Assembly (NCBI GenBank): GCA_965243415.1
Contig: OZ251549.1
Location: 2,542,001-2,606,000 of the forward strand
Length of the DNA: 64,000 bases
Direction of reading: 5' to 3'
DNA from: G965204755 sp965243415
GTDB lineage: Bacteria; Acidobacteriota; Vicinamibacteria; Marinacidobacterales; Marinacidobacteraceae
A program made the position numbers and the translations under genes. Below are positions 1 through 9,127 of this stretch, in pieces (positions within the stretch are counted from its first letter, which is position 1; each line of letters begins with the position of its first letter). The notes under the pieces are model-generated. The model made no database searches. It was not told where the DNA came from and worked only from the letters and a program-made list of their open reading frames with translations.

Positions 1-149
1 GCGGGGGCGGCGGCGGCGGCGAGGAACGCGAAGGCGGCGAGGAACGCCGGGGCCGGGAGCGCCGCGGGCCGGGCGGTTCGCGGGGCGGGAGGCGTCGGGC
101 GGGACGGGGAGGTCTGCGGCAGCGTCGTCGGGGGCATCGTCGGGGGCAT
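1..149 (-). CDS. N-terminus of an exported protein, cut by the window edge
   Basis: Reading leftwards from the ATG at 149 (a second ATG lies at 137), the frame stays open to the window edge. It encodes a Pro/Thr/Arg-rich start followed by a hydrophobic stretch of about 15 residues rich in Phe, Leu and Ala, ending in a run of alanines. That is the layout of a signal peptide (n-region, h-region, Ala-rich cleavage zone). The body of the protein lies outside the window, so no function can be given. In such GC-rich DNA a short open frame could be chance; the signal-like composition is the only support. Confidence 0.35.
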   Translation of the reverse strand, partial: MPPTMPPTTLPQTSPSRPTPPAPRTARPAALPAPAFLAAFAFLAAAAAP

Positions 150-229
150 GGGGTGGTCTCTCGCTCGGTCGGGAGGGGGCGCGGCGTCCGTTCCCGGTCG
201 CTCTCGCCGGGGCCGGATCGGGGGAACCG

Positions 230-1665
230 ATGGTACCCGCCCCCGGCCTCGCCCCGGCTCGGCCTCTTCCCGATCGGCCTCGTCCCGGCTCGGCTTCGTC
301 CCGGCTCGGCTTCGCCCGGATCGGTCCCGTCCCGGATCGCCTTCGTCCCGGTCGATCTCGCCCCGAGTCGATCTCGCCCCGAGTCGGCCTCGCCGCCGGC
401 TCGGCCTCGCCGTCGGATCGGCCTCTTCCCCGATCGGCCTCTTCCCCGATCGGCCTCGTCCCGGATCGGCTACGCCCCGGATCGGTCTCGCCCCGGATCG
501 GCATCGTCCCGGATCGGCCTCGCCGCCGGACTGCTTCGTCCCGGCTCGGCCTCGCCCGGGATCGGCATCGCCCGGGATCGGCGTCGTCCCGGATCGACTT
601 CGCCCGAATCGGTCTCGTCCCCGATCGGTCACGCCCCGGCTCGGCCTCGCCCCGGTCGGTCTCGCCCCGGGTCGGCCTCGCCGGCGGATCGGCCTCGTCA
701 TCGGATCCGCCTCCTTCTTGGATCGGCATCGCGCCGGATCGGCCTCGACGCCGGATCGGCATCGCCCCGGATCAGCCTCTTCCCGGATCGGCTTCGTCCC
801 GGATCGGTCTCGTCCCGGATCCGCCTCCTTTCTGGATCGGCTTCGCGCCGAGTCGGCCTCGACGCCGGATCGGCATCGCCCCGGATCAGCCTCTTCCCGG
901 ATCGGCTTCGTCCCGGATCGGCCACGCCCCGGATCGGCTTCGCCCGGATCGGTCCCGTCCCGGATCGCCTGCGTCCCGGTCGATCTCGCCCCGAGTCGGC
1001 CTCGCCGCCGGCTCGGCCTCGCCGTCGGATCGGCCTCGCCGTCGGATCGGCCTCGCCGTCGGATCGGCCTCTTCCCCGATCGGCCTCTTCCCCGATCGGC
1101 CTCGTCCCGGATCGGCCACGCCCCGGATCGGTCTCGCCCCGGATCGACTTCGCCCGAATCGGTCTCGTCCCCGGTCGGTCACGCCCCGGCTCGGCCTCGC
1201 CACGGTCGGTCACGCCCCGGGTCGGCCTCGCCGGCGGATCGGCCTCGACGCCGGATCGGCATCGCCCCGGATCAGCCTCTTCCCGGATCGGCTTCGTCCC
1301 GGATCGGTCTCGCCCCGGCTCGGCCTCGCCCCGGCTCGGCCTCGCCCCGGCGGCTTCGTCCCGGCTCGGCCACGCCCCGGATCGGCATCGCCCCGGATCG
1401 GCATCGCCCCGGATCGGCTTCGCCCGGATCGGTCCCGTCCCGGATCGGTCTCGCCCCGGATCGGCCACGCCCGGGATCGGCCACGCCCTGGATCGGTCTC
1501 GTCCCGGATCGACTTCGCCCGAATCGGTCTCGTCCCCGATCGGCCTCGCCCCGGCTTGGCCTCGCCCGGATCGGCATCGCCCCGGCGGCCACGCCCCAGA
1601 TCGGCCACGCCCCGGCTCGGCCTCGCCCCGGATCGGCCACGCCCCGGATCGGCTTCGTCGTGGGT
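230..1665. repeat. Degenerate 16-bp tandem repeat array
   Basis: About 1.4 kb is built from a degenerate 16-bp unit of the type GATCGGcctcGcCCCG (variants GATCGGcatcGTCCCG, GCTCGGcctcGCCCCG, GATCGGcctctTCCCC), roughly 80-90 units. Higher-order copies are visible: blocks of about 90-140 bp near 600-800, 830-900 and 1150-1290 repeat one another. Because 16 is not a multiple of 3 and the unit contains no stop trinucleotide on either strand, several reading frames stay open right through it. The very long frames covering this region are therefore artefacts. The array ends just upstream of the first symporter gene. The same unit recurs at about 3180-3250, 3440-3490 and 3680-3780. Confidence 0.9.
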
Positions 1666-1671
1666 CGGGTC

Positions 1672-2970
1672 ATGGCAAGATTCGCGCGCCTCGCGCCGGT
1701 CGCCTCCGGCGGCCGTTCCTTGCCTCCCCCGAGTTCCCCGAAGCGCCGGCTGCCGTCGGTCGGCAGCCTGATGCTGATCGGCATGGGCGTCGGGGCCGCG
1801 CTCGGCGCCCTGCTCGGCGAACGGGCGGCGGCCGGCGCCTTCCTCGGCGACCTCTTCATCCGCCTGCTCATGCTGGCGGGAGTGCCGCTCCTCTTCCTGA
1901 ACCTGGTGGGCGCCGTCGGCGTCGCCCGCCCCGCCGGCCGGCTCTCCGCGCTGACGCTGTGGGTCGGCGGCTGGTTCGGGCTCACCACGCTGGCCGGGAG
2001 CCTGACCGGACTGGCGTCGGTGGCGCTGTTCCGGCCCGGGGAGGGATTGGAAGGGGTGCTGCCCGCCGGCGGGGCGGAGGCGGGGGCCGGCGCGGCGGGG
2101 CTGCCGGGAGCGGTGGAGTTCCTGACCGATCTGGTCCCGGAGAGCGTCTTCGGGGCGTTCGTCGAAGGGCGGATCTTCAGCGTGGTGGCGCTGGCGCTGC
2201 TGCTCGGCGGGGCGGTGCGCGCGCTGGAAGCGGGGCCGCGGGAGGAGGTGCTGCGGTTCGTGGACGCCGGGAACGCGCTGTTCCGGCGGCTCATCTCGGG
2301 CGTGCTCTGGTTCGGGCCGATCGGCACCGCGGCGCTCGTCGCCGCCAGCGTCGGGGAGTACGGCGCCGCCCTGTTCGAGCCGCTCGGCCGGTATGTCGTC
2401 GCCGTGGGGGCGGGCCACCTGGCGATCCTCTCGACCTACTGCCTGACGCTGCGGCTGCTGGCGCGGTGGAACCCGTTCCACTTCTTCCGCCGGGCGGCGA
2501 TCGCCTGGACGACCGCCGTCGCCACCAGCGGCAGCCTCGCCACCCTTCCCGCCTCGCTGAAAGCGGGGGAGCGCCTCGGCCTGCCGCGCTCGGTGTACTC
2601 GTTCACCCTGCCGCTCGGGGCGCAACTGAACAAGGACGGCAGCGGGGCGGTGCTGTGCGGGGTGGTCCTGTTCGCCGCGCAGGCGTTCGGCGAGCCGCTC
2701 TCCCTCGGGCAGTTGGCGACGGTCGTGGCGCTGGGGACCCTCCTCACCGTCGCCCTGCCCGGAGTGGTCAACGGCGGGATCGTCGCCGAGACCTTCATGC
2801 TCGGCTCCTTCGGGTTCCCGCCGGGGTTGGTGCTGCTGCTGGCGGGGGTCTACCGCCTGGTGGACATCAGCATGACGGTGGTGAACATCAGCGGGGACCT
2901 GGTGGCGACCGCGGTGATCACGGAGCGGATGGGGGAGGCCGAAGGGGGCGGCGCCGCGGTCGCGGACTGA
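1672..2970 (+). CDS. DAACS-type cation/amino-acid symporter, copy 1
   Basis: A 432-residue multi-membrane-segment protein of the dicarboxylate/amino acid:cation symporter family (SLC1/GltPh fold). Visible landmarks are a hairpin-1-like TSGSLATLPASLK, the NKDGSG segment matching the family NMDGT motif, and the terminal helix VDISMTVVNISGDL matching the DxGRTxxNVTGD signature. The Asp and Asn that hold sodium and the substrate amino group are kept. The position of the arginine that binds the side-chain carboxylate in glutamate/aspartate carriers is Met here (about residue 401), so a neutral substrate is likelier than an acidic one (inference). The ATG at 1672 is chosen because homology begins soon after it and everything upstream is repeat array; a GTG at 1660 is the alternative. 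It is a tandem paralogue of the gene at 3832. Confidence 0.85.
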   Translation: MARFARLAPVASGGRSLPPPSSPKRRLPSVGSLMLIGMGVGAALGALLGERAAAGAFLGDLFIRLLMLAGVPLLFLNLVGAVGVARPAGRLSALTLWVGGWFGLTTLAGSLTGLASVALFRPGEGLEGVLPAGGAEAGAGAAGLPGAVEFLTDLVPESVFGAFVEGRIFSVVALALLLGGAVRALEAGPREEVLRFVDAGNALFRRLISGVLWFGPIGTAALVAASVGEYGAALFEPLGRYVVAVGAGHLAILSTYCLTLRLLARWNPFHFFRRAAIAWTTAVATSGSLATLPASLKAGERLGLPRSVYSFTLPLGAQLNKDGSGAVLCGVVLFAAQAFGEPLSLGQLATVVALGTLLTVALPGVVNGGIVAETFMLGSFGFPPGLVLLLAGVYRLVDISMTVVNISGDLVATAVITERMGEAEGGGAAVAD

Positions 2971-3119
2971 CCCGGCGGTCGGCGGGGGCGGGGCGGGGGT
3001 CGGGCGCGGCGGCGCCGGGGTCGGGCGCGGCGGCGCCGGCGGGGGCCGGCGGGAAAGGACGCCTTCCCCGGGACCGGATTCCCCCGCGGCCGGAGGGGAG
3101 CGGCCGACTCGCCGGCCCC

Positions 3120-3740
3120 GGCGCCGCGCTACGGGGGAGGGGGAGGTGGGCCGTCCGGTAGATCCGCTCGGCGTCGCGGGTGGTCGGCCTCGCCGCCGGA
3201 TCGGCCTCGCCCGGGGTCGGCCTCGTCCCGGACGGGCCTCGTCCCGGATCCTTGCTTCCACGGTTTGGCTCTGTAAGTCGTTGACTGCAGGAGAAGAAAC
3301 ATCTCTGGAAACACTGCCTCCGGGGTAGCGGGGTCGGCGTCCGGGGGCGGAGTTCCTCCGGGGGCGGAACCGGCGCCGCGTTACGGGGGAGGGTGAGGTG
3401 GACCGTCCGGTGGATCCGCTCGGCGTCGCGGGTGGTCGGCCTCGCCGCCGGATCGGCCTCGCCCGGGGTCGGCCTCGTCCCGGATCCTTGCTTCACTTCA
3501 ACGGTTTGTCGCTGTAAGTCGTTGACTGCAGAAGAAGAAACATCCTCGGAAACACTGCCTCCGGGGTAGCGGGATCGGTGTCCGGGGGCGGAGTTCCTCC
3601 GGGGGCGGAACCGGCGCCGCGTTACGGGGGAGGGTGAGGTGGACCGTCCGGTGGATCCGTTCGGCGTCGCGGGTGGTCGGCCTCGCCGCCGGATCGGCCT
3701 CGCCCGGGGTCGGCCTCGTCCCGGACGGGGTCTCGTCCCG
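3120..3740. repeat. Three tandem copies of a 241-252 bp unit
   Basis: Copies start at 3120, 3372 and 3613 with the shared sequence GGCGCCGCGyTACGGGGGAG. The first two are full length. The third runs into the upstream region of the second symporter, so the repeat links the two paralogous genes. Each unit contains a few 16-bp units like those at 230-1665. The first two also contain an unusually AT-rich core (about 3245-3325 and 3483-3565) including CTGTAAGTCGTTGACTGCAG and AAACACTGCCTCCGGGG. I see no convincing gene. The TTGACT in the core could be a -35 element, but I found no -10 element at the right distance. Confidence 0.85.
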
Positions 3741-3831
3741 GGTCGGCTTCGCCCCGGATCGGTCTCGTCCCGGGTCGGGTCAGGGCTAAATTCGCCCGCC
3801 GCCGACCGGGCGCTCCCCGGCGGTCGTCCTC

Positions 3832-5091
3832 GTGCCTTCCCCGACTTCCTGCCCGAAGCGCCGGCTGCCGTCGCTCGGCAGCGTGATGCTGGTCTCCATG
3901 GGCGTCGGGGCGGCGCTCGGCGCCCTGCTCGGGGAACGGGCCGCGGCGGGGGCCTTCCTCGGCGACCTGTTCATCCGGCTCCTGATCCTGGCCGGGGTGC
4001 CGCTGCTGTTCCTGAACCTGGTGGGCGCGCTCGGCGCCGCCCGCCCCGCCGGCCGGCTCTCGGCGCTGACCCTGTGGATCGGGGGCTGGTTCGGGCTCAC
4101 CACGCTGGCCGGGAGCCTGGCGGGGCTGGCGTCGGTGGCGCTCTTCCGGCCCGGGGAGGCGATGGAACTGGTGGGGGCGGACGGCGGCGGGGAAGCGGAA
4201 GTCGGGACGGAAGGGGGGGCGCTGCCGGGGTTCCCCGAGTTCCTGACCGATCTGGTCCCGGAGAGCGTCTTCGGGGCGTTCGTCGAGGGGCAGATCTTCA
4301 GCGTGGTGGTGCTCGCGCTGATGCTCGGCGCGGCGGTGCGGGCGCTGGACGCCGAGCGGCGGGCGGAGGTGCTGCGGTTCGTGGACGCCGGGAACGCGCT
4401 CTTCCGGCGGCTGACCACCGGGGTGCTCTGGTTCGGGCCGATCGGCACCGCCGCGCTCGTCGCCGCCAGCGTCGGGGAGTACGGGGCCGCGGTGTTCGGG
4501 CCGCTGGGGCGGTACATCGCCGCGGTGTGGGCGGGGCACCTGGCGATCCTCGCGACCTACTTCCTGACGCTGCGCCTCCTGGCGCGGCGGAACCCGCTGG
4601 ACTTCTTCCGCCGGGCGGCGACCGCCTGGACGACCGCCGCTTCGACCTGCAGCAGCCTCGCCAGTCTTTCGGCCTCGCTGGAAGCGGGGGGGCGGATCGG
4701 GCTGCCGCGCTCGGTGTACTCGTTCACGCTGCCGCTGGGGGCGCAACTGAACAAGGACGGCAGCGCGGTGATGCTCTGCGGGGTGGTGCTGTTCACCGCG
4801 CAGGCGCTGGGGGAGCCGCTGTCGTTCGGGCAGTTGGCGACGATCGCGGTGCTGGGGACTTTCCTCACCATCGCGCTGCCGGGGGTGGTGAACGGGGGGG
4901 TGGTGGCGCAGACGCTGCTGGTGAGTTCGTTCGGGTTCCCGGTGGAGTTGGTGCTGCTGATGGCGGGGGTGTACCGGCTGGTGGACATCGGGATGACGAC
5001 CGTGAACATCACCGGCGACCTGGTGGCGACGGCGGTGGTCGCGGAGCGGGTGGGGGAGACGGACGCGGGCGCCGGGGCCGCGGCGGCCTGA
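3832..5091 (+). CDS. DAACS-type cation/amino-acid symporter, copy 2
   Basis: A 419-residue paralogue of the preceding transporter, alignable over its whole length, including the 5' stretch KRRLPSxGSxML, the NKDGS loop and the terminal helix VDIGMTTVNITGD. As in copy 1, Met (residue 388) replaces the family arginine that recognises acidic side chains, so the pair probably shares a substrate class. Differences cluster in the variable loop around residues 110-135. The start is a GTG: the DNA equivalent to copy 1's ATG reads CAGGGCTAA here, so that start is lost and an in-frame stop appears. This is direct evidence of duplication followed by drift. No good ribosome binding site is visible. Confidence 0.85.
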   Translation: MPSPTSCPKRRLPSLGSVMLVSMGVGAALGALLGERAAAGAFLGDLFIRLLILAGVPLLFLNLVGALGAARPAGRLSALTLWIGGWFGLTTLAGSLAGLASVALFRPGEAMELVGADGGGEAEVGTEGGALPGFPEFLTDLVPESVFGAFVEGQIFSVVVLALMLGAAVRALDAERRAEVLRFVDAGNALFRRLTTGVLWFGPIGTAALVAASVGEYGAAVFGPLGRYIAAVWAGHLAILATYFLTLRLLARRNPLDFFRRAATAWTTAASTCSSLASLSASLEAGGRIGLPRSVYSFTLPLGAQLNKDGSAVMLCGVVLFTAQALGEPLSFGQLATIAVLGTFLTIALPGVVNGGVVAQTLLVSSFGFPVELVLLMAGVYRLVDIGMTTVNITGDLVATAVVAERVGETDAGAGAAAA

Positions 5092-5182
5092 CGGTTCCGT
5101 CGGCGGAGTCGGGAGTCGGCCGGTGGCTCGTGGACGCGGTTCGCCGTCGGGCCGGTGGCGGCGGCCTGACGGGTTCGATGGC

Positions 5183-5611
5183 GTGATGGTTTCGTCGTCG
5201 GCGTCGGGGTCGGGATCGGTCCGGGGGCAGCGGCGGTCGTCGTCCGATTGCCGAGGCGTGGGCGCGGTCCGCCGGCGGGCCGTTGGCGGCGGTATGACGG
5301 TTTCGTCGGCGGGGCCGGGGTCGGCCGTTGGCGGCGGCGGTCGTCGTCCGGTCGCCGAAGCGCGGGCTCGGTTCCCGGGCGGGCCGGTGGCGGCGGCGTG
5401 ACGGTTTCGTCGTCGGGGCCGGGGTCGGCCGATGGCGCCGGCGGTGGTCGTCGTCCGATCTCCGGGGCGCGGGCTCGGTTCCCGGGCGGGCCGTCGGCGG
5501 CGGCATGACGGTTTCGACAGCGGGGCCGGGGTCGGCCGGGGGCGCCGGCGGTGGTCGTCGTCCGGTCTCCGGGGCGCGGGCGCGGTTCCCGGGCGGGCTA
5601 TCGGCGGCGGC
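5183..5611. repeat. Four tandem copies of the 5' end of the following gene
   Basis: Units of 104-111 bp begin at about 5183, 5294, 5398 and 5505, and the fifth is the true 5' end of the aminotransferase at 5612. Each unit begins with a start-like codon followed by ACGGTTTCG (ATGACGGTTTCG or GTGACGGTTTCG, with GTGATGGTTTCG in the first) and ends in GGCGGGCCGnTGGCGGCGG or a variant. The 107-bp period shifts frame from unit to unit, although the unit at 5294 is in frame with the gene. The region from 5092 to 5611 has no other recognisable content. Confidence 0.85.
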
Positions 5612-6925
5612 ATGACGGTTTCGCCAGCGGGGCCGGGGTCGATCGGGGGCGCCGGCGGTGGTCGGCGTCCGATCGCCGAGGCGCGGGCGCTGTTCCCCGG
5701 GGCCGGGCGGCGGCCGTACTTCGATGTGGCGGTGCGCAGCCTGCTCGCCGCCCCGGTGCGCGCGGCGGTGGACCGGTTCCTCGACGCGGCGATGGAGGGC
5801 GGGCCGGACAAGGAGACGCTCTTCGGGGTCGTCGAGCGCGGGCGGGAGCGATTCGCCCGCTGGATCGGCGCCGAGCCGGACGAAGTGGCCTGGACCCGGA
5901 ATGTCACCGACGGGCTGAACCTGTTCCTGGGGTCGCTCGACTGGCGGGCCGGGGACGAGGTGGTCTTCTGCCCGGAGTTGGAGCACCCGGCGAATGTGCT
6001 CCCCTGGCGCAACCTGGCGGCGCGGCGGGGCGTGCGGCTGGTGGCGGTGCCGGCGGCGGAGTCCGGGCGGCTGCCCTCGGAGCGGCTGGCGGAGGCGGTG
6101 ACGCCGCGCACCCGGGTGATCGCCGCGGCGACGGTGTCGTTCGCTCCCGGCTTCCGCGCCGACCTGGGGCCGCTGCGGGAGGCGAGCCGGGCGTCGGGGG
6201 CGCTGTTGGTGCTCGACGCGGCGCAGTCGGTGGGGGTGCTGCGGACGGAGGTGCGCGAGTCGGGCGCGGAGGTCCTCGCGGTGGCGACCCAGAAGGGGCT
6301 CGCCGCGTTCTACGGGACCGGGTTCCTCTACTGCCGGAGGGAGGTGGCGGAGTCGCTGGCGCCGGCGGCGCTGGGGCGGTTCGGGGTGTGGGACGGCGAG
6401 GCCGGGGAGACCGAGATCCCGGAGCGGGGGCTTCCGTACGCGCCGGGCGCGCGGCGGTTCGATCTCGGCAACTACAACTACCCGGGGGCGGTGGCGGCGG
6501 AGCGGGCGCTGGCGCTGCTCGGGGAGTTCGGGGCGGCGGAGATCGAGGCGCATGCGGTGGGGCTCGCCGGGGAACTCGCCGAGGGGCTCGCGGGGTTGGG
6601 GTTGCCGGTGGTCGGCGGCGCGGGGGCCGGCGGGAGCGGGGGCGGCGGAGAGGCGGGGGCGGAGGCAGGGGTGGGGGTCGGCGGTCGCAGCCATCTGGTG
6701 GCGGTGGGTGCGCCGGGGCGCGGCGGGCACCGGTCGGCGGAGGATCCGCGGCTGGAGGCGCTCCACCGGCGATTCCGGGAGGCCGGGGTGGGGCTCTCGC
6801 TGCGGCGGGGGGTGCTGCGGTTCTCCTGCCATCTCTGGAACGACCGCAGCGAGGTGGAGCGGGTGCTGGAGGTCGCCGCCGACTTCGTTCGCTCGACCGG
6901 TTTCCGTCGGGATCGGACCCGGTGA
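5612..6925 (+). CDS. Class V PLP-dependent aminotransferase (cysteine-desulfurase-like)
   Basis: A 437-residue fold-type I enzyme of aminotransferase class V. The PLP-phosphate/ring region is in WTRNVTDGLN. The Asp that contacts the pyridine nitrogen is in LVLDAAQSVG (about residues 200-210). The Schiff-base lysine is in VATQKGL. A C-terminal small domain ends with VLRFSCHLWN. The family includes cysteine desulfurases, isopenicillin-N epimerase-like and kynureninase-like enzymes; I cannot assign the substrate. A Gly/Ala-rich low-complexity stretch (about residues 335-355) interrupts the small domain. The ATG at 5612 is the last of a series of repeated start-like codons and gives an N-terminus running directly into the conserved fold. 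Confidence 0.8.
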   Translation: MTVSPAGPGSIGGAGGGRRPIAEARALFPGAGRRPYFDVAVRSLLAAPVRAAVDRFLDAAMEGGPDKETLFGVVERGRERFARWIGAEPDEVAWTRNVTDGLNLFLGSLDWRAGDEVVFCPELEHPANVLPWRNLAARRGVRLVAVPAAESGRLPSERLAEAVTPRTRVIAAATVSFAPGFRADLGPLREASRASGALLVLDAAQSVGVLRTEVRESGAEVLAVATQKGLAAFYGTGFLYCRREVAESLAPAALGRFGVWDGEAGETEIPERGLPYAPGARRFDLGNYNYPGAVAAERALALLGEFGAAEIEAHAVGLAGELAEGLAGLGLPVVGGAGAGGSGGGGEAGAEAGVGVGGRSHLVAVGAPGRGGHRSAEDPRLEALHRRFREAGVGLSLRRGVLRFSCHLWNDRSEVERVLEVAADFVRSTGFRRDRTR

Positions 6926-7275
6926 GCGGAGCGGGGTGAGCGGAGCGGGGTGAGCGGAGCGAGTGAACGGGGCGGGTGGGCGGACGAGGGGAGCGCGGCG
7001 GGTGGGCGGACGCGGTGAACGGGGCGGTGGGCGGACGCGGTGAGCGCGGCGGGTGAACGGACGCGGAACGGGCGGGTGAGCGGGCCGGGCCGGGCGGGTG
7101 GAGCGGATGGGGTGAGCGGATGGGGTGAGCGGGCCGGGTGGACGGGCCGGCGTGAACGGGGCGGGTGAGCGGGCCGGGTGAGCCGGGCGGGTGAGCGGAC
7201 GGCGCGAACGGGGCGCGTGAACGGTCGGGGTGAATCGGGCGGGTGAGCCGGACGGGGTGAGAGCGGGCGAGCGGG
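6921..7275. repeat. GTGAGCGG-type simple repeats
   Basis: The 450 bp between the aminotransferase and the next gene consist largely of degenerate 10-17 bp repeats of the form GGGTGAGCGGnCGnG (GAGCGGGGTGAGCGGAGCGG, GGGTGGGCGGACG, GTGAACGGGGCGG). No gene is visible in them. Confidence 0.8.
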
Positions 7276-7378
7276 CGCGGCGGCGGTGGGCGGGCGCCCG
7301 GATAGACTCTCCCGCCCCCTCGCGGCGCCCGGCCGCGGGGGCGATTCCGGGGTCCGGATCCCGGGGAAGGACACTCCC

Positions 7379-7885
7379 ATGAAACGAATCGCCACCGTCG
7401 CCGCCGCGGCGTTCGCCCTGCTCCTCGTCGGCGCGCTCGCCGCCGCCCATCCGCACTTCAACAAGACGGTCTCGACGACCATCGGCGAAGTGGAGGTGTC
7501 CGTCTCCTACAACTCCACCGACGCCAACATGGAGCGCGTGGAAGCCATCGAGGCCGGGACCTTCGTGAGCCCGCGCGGCCCCCGGCTGAACCTCTCCGGC
7601 ATGGTGATGGCCGGCGGGACGCACCTCGCCGCCGGCGAGTACACCATCGGCGTCATGAGGGGCGGCGACGGCAGTTGGACGATGGCGCTCCACGAAGGCC
7701 GGATCCCCCGCGGCGAGATGCCGGACATGGACAAGGTGACGAAACTGGATTCGCGGTACTCCGAGGACATGGGAACCGCCGACCACATGCTCATCGACCT
7801 CACCGCCGGCAGCGGCGACTTCGCCGGCAAGCCGGTGCTCACCATCCACTTCGGCCACATGCACCTCCAGGCCGCCCTCGGATAG
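7379..7885 (+). CDS. DUF2911-like exported protein
   Basis: A 168-residue protein with a clear signal peptide (residues 1-23, Lys-Arg n-region, Ala/Leu core, cleavage near ALAAAHP). The mature part is rich in beta strands and contains LAAGEYTIGV followed by GSWTMALHEGRIPRGEMP. This matches the DUF2911 pattern, in which a gated small-molecule-like stem is followed by a W-t-l strand. The family function is unknown. The start is well supported: GGGGAAGGA precedes the ATG by about 7 bases. It converges on the ATPase at 7960-9126. I infer a periplasmic location; the family call is moderately sure. Confidence 0.7.
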   Translation: MKRIATVAAAAFALLLVGALAAAHPHFNKTVSTTIGEVEVSVSYNSTDANMERVEAIEAGTFVSPRGPRLNLSGMVMAGGTHLAAGEYTIGVMRGGDGSWTMALHEGRIPRGEMPDMDKVTKLDSRYSEDMGTADHMLIDLTAGSGDFAGKPVLTIHFGHMHLQAALG

Positions 7886-7959
7886 TCCGCCCCGCAGCCG
7901 ACCCCCACCATTCCCCCCGGGCCCGGCGCCGCCCGCCGCGCCCGGGCGCCGTTCCGGGC

Positions 7960-9126
7960 TCAGTCGCCCAGGTTCGGCAGCGCGCGGGCGAGCCGGCGTA
8001 TCGGGATCGCCCGCATCCCCGGCGCGATCTCGTAGGTCGCCGTCCCGGCATGGATCACTTCGAGCCGATCCAGCCGCAAGTCCTCGAAGGCAGCGGCCAT
8101 GGAAGCCGTCCGGCGGGGCGCTTCGGCGCGCTTCACCTCGAACCCGAAGCGGCGGTCGCCGTCCACGATGAGCAGGTCGAGCGACGCGCCGGAATGCGCC
8201 GTCCAGTGGTAGCACTGCTCCGGGGAGGCGCCGGTGGCCCGGAGGACCTGTCCGATGACGAATCCCTCCCAGGAGGCGCCCATCTTGGGGTGGGCGAGCA
8301 GTTCGTCCGGTTCCTTCAGACCGAGCAGCGTGTGCAGGAGGCCGGTGTCGCTCAGGTAGATCTTCGGCGCGCGGGATTGCCGCTTTCGCAGGTTCTCGAA
8401 CCAGGGCGGCAGTTGCCGGACCAGGAAGACCGAAGTGAGGAAGTCGAGGTAGCGCCGCACCGCGGGGTGCGAGACGCCGAACGACCTGCCGATCTCGGCG
8501 CCGTTCCACAACTGTCCGTGCCAGTGCGCCAGCATCGTCCAGAAGCGGCGGAAGGTGGTCGGCGGGACCCGGCTTCCCCAGGCGGCCAGGTCCCGGGCGA
8601 GGAAGGTCTCGATGAAGTTGTTGCGCCAGCGGCGGCCGGCGGCCTCGGTCTTCGCCAGGAACGACCGGGGGAATCCGCCGCGAAACCACAACCGGTCCGC
8701 GTCGTTGCCGGCCTCCGGGAGCCCGAAGCCTTCGAGTCGGTGGTACGCGACACGACCGGCGAGCGTTTCCGAGGTCTGTCGGAGCAGGTCGCCGGAAGCG
8801 CTGCCGAGCACCAGGAAACGCGCCGGCGTTCGCGGTCGGTCGGCGAGTGCTCGCAGCAGCGGGAACACCTCGGGCAGGTGATGGATCTCGTCCAGCACCA
8901 CGAGTCCGCGGAGCGGCCGGAGCGCCAGGCCGGGATCGGACAGTTGCCCCAGGTCCACCGGATCCTGCAGGTCGAACCGGGTGGCCGGGCCTCGGCGGGT
9001 CGCGGCCAGTTGGCTCGCCAAGGTCGTTTTTCCGACCTGGCGGGCGCCGAGCACGCAGACGACCGGAAACTCGCGGAGGAGTCGCCGGACGGCGCGCAAC
9101 TCCTGTGGTCGGGAGATCATGACCAT
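7960..9126 (-). CDS. AAA_14/DUF4143-type ATPase
   Basis: A 388-residue P-loop ATPase. The Walker A motif GARQVGKT lies at about residues 27-34 and the Walker B region LVVLDEIHH at about 76-84. A sensor-like LVLGSASGDLLR follows. After the ATPase core comes the C-terminal region of the DUF4143 type, with a winged-helix-like stretch (IGRSFGVSHPAVRRYLDFL) and the FEVKRAEAPRRT segment, which resembles the restriction-endonuclease-fold strand of that family. Such proteins are widespread, often horizontally moved, and of unclear role. The gene starts 83 bp after the ATPase-nuclease gene upstream of it on the same strand. Confidence 0.85.
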   Translation of the reverse strand: MVMISRPQELRAVRRLLREFPVVCVLGARQVGKTTLASQLAATRRGPATRFDLQDPVDLGQLSDPGLALRPLRGLVVLDEIHHLPEVFPLLRALADRPRTPARFLVLGSASGDLLRQTSETLAGRVAYHRLEGFGLPEAGNDADRLWFRGGFPRSFLAKTEAAGRRWRNNFIETFLARDLAAWGSRVPPTTFRRFWTMLAHWHGQLWNGAEIGRSFGVSHPAVRRYLDFLTSVFLVRQLPPWFENLRKRQSRAPKIYLSDTGLLHTLLGLKEPDELLAHPKMGASWEGFVIGQVLRATGASPEQCYHWTAHSGASLDLLIVDGDRRFGFEVKRAEAPRRTASMAAAFEDLRLDRLEVIHAGTATYEIAPGMRAIPIRRLARALPNLGD

Positions 9127-9127
9127 G

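Noticed and set aside
230..1665. CRISPR or ribosomal-protein-like repeat gene
   Set aside because: There are no unique spacers, and the unit is 16 bp and continuous.
148..3161. Proteins of 940-1002 residues spanning the 16-bp array and the symporter
   Set aside because: The repeat has no stops in several frames and its period is not a multiple of three. Only the part after about 1672 in one frame has homology, to DAACS transporters.
3245..3325. Promoter in the AT-rich core (TTGACT as -35)
   Set aside because: No -10-like hexamer at 16-18 bp in either copy.
7886..7959. Bidirectional terminator between the DUF2911-like gene and the DUF4143-type ATPase
   Set aside because: GC-rich self-complementary words are present, but there is no clear single hairpin and no U-tract.
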